Below, piece by piece: positions 57,983 through 64,000 of a stretch of 64,000 nucleotides of DNA. The notes beneath the pieces are model-generated. The model was not told the origin of the DNA and made no database searches. It saw only the letters and a list, made by a program, of their open reading frames with translations. Numbering within the stretch: position 1 is the stretch's first letter; each line of letters begins with the position of its first letter. The stretch covers positions 16,719-80,718 of the forward strand of contig JAXGGA010005157.1 in assembly GCA_038373865.1 (NCBI GenBank), read 5' to 3'. This stretch comes from Uloborus plumipes. Taxonomy: Eukaryota > Arthropoda > Arachnida > Araneae > Uloboridae. The position numbers and the translations under genes are program-made.

Positions 57983-58284
57983 ATAGGAACTTCATCGGCA
58001 AATAAATAATCCCCCCCCCCTCCCAAAAATTTTAGTTCTGGGCACCCCTGCTCCGTAGTTCTGCTGTCAACTACACAACACAATATTCAATGGCAGCATT
58101 TGTTCGAACAGAGCACAACATCCATACAATTAGACATATTCCATTGTCGGCATTCTTTCATCACACTTCCTTATCACGTGCAACATCCAACACACATTGT
58201 TCGCCGTTATCATCATTTCTAAAGACATTAATGGAACGCCCCTTCTGAGTGAATACAACTCACCAATGAGCAGAGGATGGAACA

Positions 58285-58500
58285 ACACAAACCACTCGCC
58301 GCCATCGAATCGAACACCACACGGAGTTCGAGCGTTGACCGGGCGGTCATGGGTTCAGTACCCGTCTGGCCATTGTGTTTTTTTGCTGTTTGGCAATTAG
58401 CGGAACAGTTTCCGCGTGGCTCTGTGTCTGTCTATCCCTTGGATTCTTTTCCCCTTTTGAACTCGGACTCTGTGAGAGTAGGAATATTATATTAGAACCC
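58285..58500 (+). mobile_element. Possible second tRNA-derived SINE fragment
   Basis: GTTCGAGCGTTGACCGGG, then GGTCATGGGTTCAGTACCCG, resembles the anticodon and B-box part of a tRNA-derived SINE head. No clear A-box and no poly-A tail seen. Confidence 0.3.
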
Positions 58501-58710
58501 GCGGGTTGGGTGACAAAAATTTTGGCGGAAGTCGGTGATAATTATGAATGATAACGTTTGTTGGAATTTCAGGGAAAGGCAGGAAATTGGCGGGATAACA
58601 TTCAAGTATAGGATGAAAGCATCAAAAACCCTCTAAAGCAACTAATAAATTTGCATGCATCTGTAAAATCACTCCGCTGAAATTTTCAACGGCGCAATAA
58701 CGCCTTGCAC

Positions 58711-58897
58711 CAGGCCCGTCATTTCAAAGTTTTCCAATTTTGGAGGGAAGGAGGTGGAAAAACGTATCTATACTCAGTGCATATTATAGGAAAAATATCA
58801 AAATCCACGAAAAATTCATTGTTGTATTGTCTTTAAAATTCGGGGGTGGGACTCAATTGTCCCCCGCCCAACCGTGATTGCTCAAATGACGGGCCTG
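58711..58897. mobile_element. hAT-like MITE (CAGGCCCGTCATTT ends)
   Basis: Left CAGGCCCGTCATTTCAAAG and right complement CAAATGACGGGCCTG, 187 bp. Flanks do not show a good 8-bp match. Related to 51132-51312. Confidence 0.65.
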
Positions 58898-59932
58898 CCA
58901 TGACCCTCCCCCCTTGCGCACCCCTGGGATATAATAATACGAACCCTTACTAAAGAACTTCAAATTATGCTTATCCGCCCTCAGTGTGCAAAAGGTTACC
59001 AATCCCTAAGCTAATGTTTACTGCAAAATGTTCAGAGAAAATAAACGCACTTAGGATCGAAGAAGAAATGATGATTGACACGCAATGCAGACATTATTAA
59101 AACAATTTTGGTTTTTTCTCCACTCCGGATTACTTTTCCCAAGGGGGAAAAAATTCCAAAAGACATGTTCTTCATTTCCCAATCAAATAAATAAAAACTG
59201 GAAGCTTGTAATGAGTAAAAGACTCCAGGCGGAATTTAAATACATAAACCGAGGCTAATGGATAGTTTTTTTCGATTCGTTCGCTGTTAAAACACAACAG
59301 GAAGAAGGAATATCGATTTTGTTTTCTAAGAGAAACTGTATTTAGGAATTAATGTTTCAAAGCGTTGCTGCATTTAGATTGTGGGAATTAAAACCGCATA
59401 TTCGAGCTGCTTCAAAGGCATTTTTCCGGTTCTAGCACTACACTTGAAGCATCTTTAATATTTCTTAGTTATTGCCAAAGTGGACAAAAAGATCAGACTT
59501 GTTTTAGAACAGGTTTGCATTCAAGACATACGCTTTTGCTTTTTTTGTCCAGAACAGATAGAAAGCTGTGATTAAATAATTAAGTTTATCATTGATATTT
59601 CTTAGTTTATGTTTGATCAGAAGCTCAATAAAACTATTTGTTATGCGATACTACGTATTATGCTTTATATTCTGATAAACTTTTAAACGAAACAGGCTGT
59701 TTTTGCCTTCAACTTCATAGGAATTTTCATATAAATATAACTATTCACTCCAGTAAATAAATCGACGTCTTCACTTTTTATAAAAAAAAGACCTTTCACC
59801 CATATTTACAAGAAAATAAAATGTTGCTCTCTGCCAACATCGGGTGATAAAAACCAACAATATCGTTTCGTTCTAAAAATATTCGAACTATTTTAGTTCA
59901 TTTCTGCTCGTATTGTCACATTACAAAAGATA
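58898..59932. other. AT-rich stretch with nothing recognised
   Basis: No frame of note, no repeat end. Confidence 0.4.
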
Positions 59933-59940
59933 GCGTAGAC

Positions 59941-61924
59941 CAGTGGTTCTCAACGGGGGCGATACCGCCCCCCGGTGGGCGGTGAGAGGATGCTGAGGGG
60001 CGGTGAACATATTTTGGGCGGCAGGGGGGCGGTGGACATATTTTGGGCGGTATGGGGGCGGTGGGTATATGGTGAAAGGTGTTTGTGAAGCCATGTTTTG
60101 AGCGGGGCGACAGAAAACAATCTTCTCTTATGCTGGCAATAACTTTGAAATATTGCTTTTGAAATTTATTTCCTGGAGTTATTTTCCGAACCCTGATCTT
60201 TCTTCCACCGTCATGAAGGACAGAGTAAAATTTGTCAATAACACTTTCAGTTCAAAAAAGTTTTCGGAGGCGCCCCCCCCCCCTCCCTCCCTTTAATAGC
60301 GTAACTGCTTAAAATAGCCTAAAAATGTGTTTTGTTGATGTGCATTTAAAATTGTTCGAGGAAGAGTCCCCCACCTCTCACTGCTCACCTAACTTGGGCA
60401 GCCTATATGTAAATAGAAATTGTGGGGTTTTAAAATTTCATTTTTGAAAACTTCCGGGATAAATATCCAGAACTACCCACCCCTTTTTTTTTTTTTTTTT
60501 TGCATAACCATACATAGCTTAAAATTTCGTTTTTAGCCAATTTCGTCGAAGAGCTACGGAAACCTTAATTTTCGAAGACAGCCTAATGATTTTTTCAAAA
60601 TAATTACGGGAGCGAATCTCGAACAACACGCTTCTTCTGTCCTGACCAAACTGACTAAAATTGTATTTTTACGAGATCAGTTTCTAAAAATTTTTTGATG
60701 AGAGCAACCTGACTTGACCAACTTTATGTGTCAACCTAACAACACCATAGGTAGCTAGCTAACAATCGCATTTTTTAGAGCAAGATGTGAAAAAATTTCC
60801 GGAAAGAACTCCCGAACCTTTGCAATTCCCTGAACATCAACAAAAAGTTTAAATTTGCGTTTTCTGTACTTCAATTTCAGAGATCCCTGGAATGAGCCCT
60901 GACCCCCTAACAGTACTAAACTTAGCCTTAAAATAACCTCAATTTTGAAAAATCTTTATGAGGGACCTCTTTTTTTTCCTAGTTAATGTTATTAAAAATT
61001 GTCTAAAATTACGTCAATTTTAAATGTTTCACTCGGAACGGAATCTGAACTCACGTCTCAACACCACGAAACTTAAGATTAAAGCAACTGCATTTTCAAG
61101 ACTTTGTTTTCAAAACAAATTTCGGGGGATATCTCCGAAATCTCACCACCGTCTTTAATTTGATGTCGCTAAAGACATACTTACAACTTTTGTTATCTTA
61201 TCTAACCTTCAAAGCAATAAATTACTAAAAGAGAATTTCTTTGGATTGAACTTATTTTGTAATTTGTAGATTCAACTAATTTCATTTTTTTTTTAAATTA
61301 AAACTTGATTTATAAACTTTAAAGGTGAGAGGTACGGGAAATAATTTCAAGTCTTTGTCCATCTTGGGAAAAATAGAAGGTCCGGCTTTGTTATCGCCCT
61401 TACATAGTAAAATCCTATATCCGTACGTAATAAATAGGGGATACGTATTGCATAGGTGAAGGTAAATAAGAGCAACACTGTTTGGGATCGAACTGTTCAG
61501 GGAACTATTTGAACGAAGTGTATTTCTCAAATATATATTGGTCTTCCTTTTCCAATAGAAATGTTAAAAACGGTGCATTTTTATTTCAAACCGTGCTGTT
61601 CTTATTTACCTTTAAAATTGTTCACTCATTTAATGGACTCATTCTAGGCTTTTGATTGTTACCATGACGCATCTTTTTAGAGGGGAAAAAATGCCCCCTT
61701 TTTCTAAAAGTTATCTTAGAAAGAAAAAAAAATAAGCAAAAGTTTTTCCTTCGATTACCATTTTTCAGTTATCTGTTTGGGGAAAATAAAAGAGCTAAAC
61801 CGGTCAAGAAAACTGCTTTAAACTCTCTCCCTCTCTTCCAGTTTTTTCCCCGTCCGAAAAGGGGCGTTGAGGAAAATTTCAATCCTAAAGGGGGCGGTAG
61901 CTGTAAAAAGGTTGAGAACCACTG
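59941..61924. mobile_element. Non-autonomous 1.9-kb hAT (CAGTGGTTCTCAAC ends), copy 2, inverted
   Basis: Ends CAGTGGTTCTCAACGGGG and GGTTGAGAACCACTG; exact duplication GCGTAGAC at 59933-59940 and 61925-61932. Its right end matches the left end of the 3885-5797 copy (GTAGCTGTAAAAAGGTTGAG), so the two are inverted relative to each other. They also share interior sequence (for example TACGTAATAAATAGGG near 61420 versus 4330 complement). 1984 bp, no transposase frame. Confidence 0.92.
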
Positions 61925-62179
61925 GCGTAGACGATAAATAAATTAAATGATACAAATAAATATAAACATTGCAGACTATAATAAGACAAATATTAAATGA
62001 AAAATACAGAGGACGATAAATTTACAAAAGCAGAATCGCAAGCCATGAAAAAACATAAAACATTTTTTAAACTAAAAATAGTCCTCTAAGTAATTAAATT
62101 AAGATTTTCAGAAGTTTCATATAATTCATCAAACAAAAAAAAAAAGATAATTCATTATAGAACATGAAAAGATTCTTAT

Positions 62180-62320
62180 GCAAAATACCGACAGCTCGGT
62201 TATGCCATTCAGACACTGCAGTTTCGCCCTTGTTATGGATTCATCAGCCTGGAATAAACAATATTCGAGCTGGAGACAGATTTTCTCTCATAAAAGATCA
62301 AAACATTAAGGGTTCATCAA
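62180..62320. repeat. Partial copy of the CTGCAGTTTCG dispersed repeat
   Basis: Carries ACACTGCAGTTTCGCCCTTG, GATTCATCAGCCTGGAATAA and ATATTCGAGCTGGAGACAGA, the core motifs of the family at 10288-11242 and 31301-31692. Confidence 0.6.
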
Positions 62321-62942
62321 GAAGTCAAGAATCTTGATTGTGCTAGTTCTCTCTAAAGTAAAAAGCAAACTATTTCGTAAAGAATTCTATTTCCACTGGG
62401 GACTGGGGAGCGGGTGGGTGTAGCAATGTACAGTTGTATTCGTGCACCACGTGGTATTAAATTATTTTTAAAGACATTTCGGCAGTTATTTAAGCATTTT
62501 TAAAGAGTTTTTTATGAAGCGATTCAGAATTAAATGAAATTCAATGAACTTAATGAATTTTGTAAACTATAGTTTATTTGACTTGAGAATTGTTGGCATT
62601 TTTTGTCAGTTACAGAACAAAGTAAAACATTTTTCTGTGAACAAAAAATCTTTTGTTGAATAAAATAGTCACACGAATAAAAATCCAACGTGCTGTTTAA
62701 TATTCGAAATTATCTTCCACGGCCTCGGAATACTTTAACAATCCGAATTTCGTTGGAAAACTTGGAAGCCATACTTAAAATACACTTCCCCTTCCGGCTA
62801 AATAAAACACATAAATAAAACACGAAAAAAAAGTTAAGAAAAACAAAATGGATTCTTCACTGACGCAAGCAGGAAAATGAGAAACCGTGGTGGCCAAACG
62901 GAAACGAGGAAATGGCGAAGAACTAATTGAGCTAAAATACTT

Positions 62943-63062
62943 ACTCCATTTCTTCAACAGCTTGTCGAGGAAAGCTTCCCAATCTTTCACCGGAAATTGC
63001 ATTAATCTGTCTACCAGAAATGATTCTAGTTTTGAAAAGAAACCATCGCGTCCATGTCTTAG
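62943..63062 (-). CDS. Candidate internal exon, unidentified (weak)
   Basis: On the minus strand a pyrimidine tract and TAAG (about 63060-63075) precede a frame reading KLESFLVDRLMQFPVKDWEAFLDKLLKKW, which ends at a strong donor-like GGA|GTAAGTAT (about 62943-62950). Amino-acid composition is more protein-like than in neighbouring frames. I do not recognise the protein and cannot pair it with other exons. It may be chance. Confidence 0.2.
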
Positions 63063-63256
63063 GGGAAAAAAATTGTGCAAAATCGAGGATAGTTTAACTT
63101 GGTGAATTTGAATCGATTAATTGAAAAACTGGTATTGTAGGGTAGACCGGACCAGTGAATGAATACTTCTAGTGAATGAACATCTGGCATTTTTCATGAA
63201 AAAATAATGTTTTGAAACATTTTTCTCACATGAATCAGCAGAAGTAACCTTTCTAC

Positions 63257-64000
63257 CAGGGCTGCGGAGTCGGAGTCGAAGAGTCGGAGTGATTTTGGAC
63301 CAAAGGGATCGGAGTCGCTGAAAAACATGTCGGCTCAGACCACCTCCGATTTGGATGAAATTTTATGGAGGCGAAAACATGTCTTTGAAACTAACAGATA
63401 CAAATTTTCAGCGTCCAATATCCAAATCCTAAGCATCTATGATCATTAAAATGGCTTCAAAATTGTGAGTCTGCTTTGTGAAACGAATTGCTATGTTTGG
63501 GCTCATGCAAGTGAATGAAAAATATTAGCAGCAAAAATGCAATGTGTTAAAATAAAGTCTGGCCGTTTAACAAGAAAAGGACTAGTTTTGTACGGAGTCA
63601 AATGACAAGAGCGGCACTTGTCTTTTGCTCTGGAGAAAGTAGACTTTTTTGGAGGTCACAGTGACCTCCGAGAATTGAGGTAAATGTGGTGAAATTACCT
63701 GCGATAATTCTTGAGAAAATTGAGCTTTTTGAGAGGTCACAATGACCTCCCATGACCTCCAACTGGGATACCCCAGCTTGCAACCCTCCCCCTAAAGTGA
63801 GTCCTGGCTACGACCATGAATGAAAATGAAACTTTTAAAAAATGGACTTAATATTACAACTTTTGTTTAGGGTTTTTTCCTCTTCACATTTGGGTAAAAA
63901 AAATAATAATTAAAAAAAAAGCAGGAGTCGGAGTCGACCATTTTTCCTCCGACTACACATTTACAGAAAGAAAATGACTAGAAATTGCTGCATTTGTTCA
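63257..64000. mobile_element. Partial hAT-like element (CAGGGCTGCGGAGTCGGAG), runs off the right edge
   Basis: Starts CAGGGCTGCGGAGTCGGAG with repeated GGAGTCG motifs to 63315, and GGAGTCGGAGTCGACC recurs at 63924. This end and GAGTCGG repeats are typical of a hAT family. Inside, GGAGGTCACAGTGACCTCC (63651-63669) and GAGGTCACAATGACCTCC (63732-63749) are palindromic. The right end is not in the window. Confidence 0.5.

Larger units (their letters stand above)
57270..58050. mobile_element. hAT MITE (CAGGAGCGCC ends) carrying a LINE fragment
   Basis: Left CAGGAGCGCCTCGATGG; right TTCTGGGCACCCCTG; exact duplication CTCCGTAG at 57262-57269 and 58051-58058. ATTCGGCAATTT and ATTCGGTAAAATT motifs link it to 20103 and 38703. 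A LINE 3' end occupies about 57509-57982. Confidence 0.88.

Overview
The window looks like intergenic or intronic DNA from an AT-rich animal genome, probably an arthropod. A chelicerate such as a spider is my best guess, but that rests on general repeat character and is low confidence. I find no intact host protein-coding gene. The only confident host gene is a tRNA-Gly(UCC) on the minus strand at 21401-21472. A GC-richer ATG-containing block at 15240-15390 and a minus-strand block at 62950-63060 are weak exon candidates.

Almost everything else is mobile DNA. The youngest and most complete element is a 6.35-kb Ty3/gypsy LTR retrotransposon (24298-30650). It has near-identical LTRs, a primer binding site, a polypurine tract, gag, protease, reverse transcriptase, RNase H and integrase, and no env. 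Its long reading frame is broken once, in RNase H near 28050. A degenerate Tc1-like element (12431-13857), the C-terminal scrap of a hAT transposase (about 51962-52290) and the 3' end of a non-LTR retrotransposon (57509-57982) are the other recognisable coding relics.

The dominant theme is non-autonomous hAT elements. Fourteen can be delimited by inverted ends plus an 8-bp target duplication (exact or 7 of 8): 3386-6008, 3885-5797, 11331-11941, 16880-18977, 19492-19763, 22177-24070, 34190-34651, 35944-36234, 39371-39842, 51373-52898, 53071-53681, 56517-57121, 57270-58050 and 59941-61924. Several are nested. TA-flanked elements of Tc1/mariner/pogo type, TTAA-flanked piggyBac-like elements, a TAA-flanked Harbinger-like MITE, a Helitron-like element, a tRNA-derived SINE and several foldback repeats add to the mixture.

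Layout: 1-6.9 kb, partial hAT and a three-level nest of elements; 6.9-10.3 kb, featureless AT-rich DNA; 10.3-13.9 kb, a 124-bp tandem array with two alternating variants, a GTAG-rich hAT and the Tc1 relic; 15.2-15.6 kb, exon candidate and (AC)62; 16.9-20.5 kb, nested hAT/TA element and palindromic repeats; 21.4 kb, tRNA; 22.2-24.1 kb, hAT; 24.3-30.65 kb, Ty3; 31.3-33.7 kb, interlocking and cruciform-forming repeats; 33.7-37.1 kb, a tandemly duplicated block that preserves empty sites for two transposons; 38-45.6 kb, MITEs and duplications; 46.4-50.6 kb, a double palindrome, two TTAA elements carrying a CCCGAG-N5-CTCGGG motif, and a Helitron-like element; 51.1-58.9 kb, hATs, SINE and LINE scrap; 59.9-61.9 kb, a second inverted copy of the 1.9-kb hAT; right edge, start of another hAT-like element.

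The most unusual signals are the fixed-spacer palindromic motif in the TTAA elements, the A/B higher-order repeat, the interlocking inverted repeat at 31.3-31.7 kb, and the duplicated block whose sister copies prove two insertions. I see no gene system such as a biosynthetic, defence or regulatory cluster.
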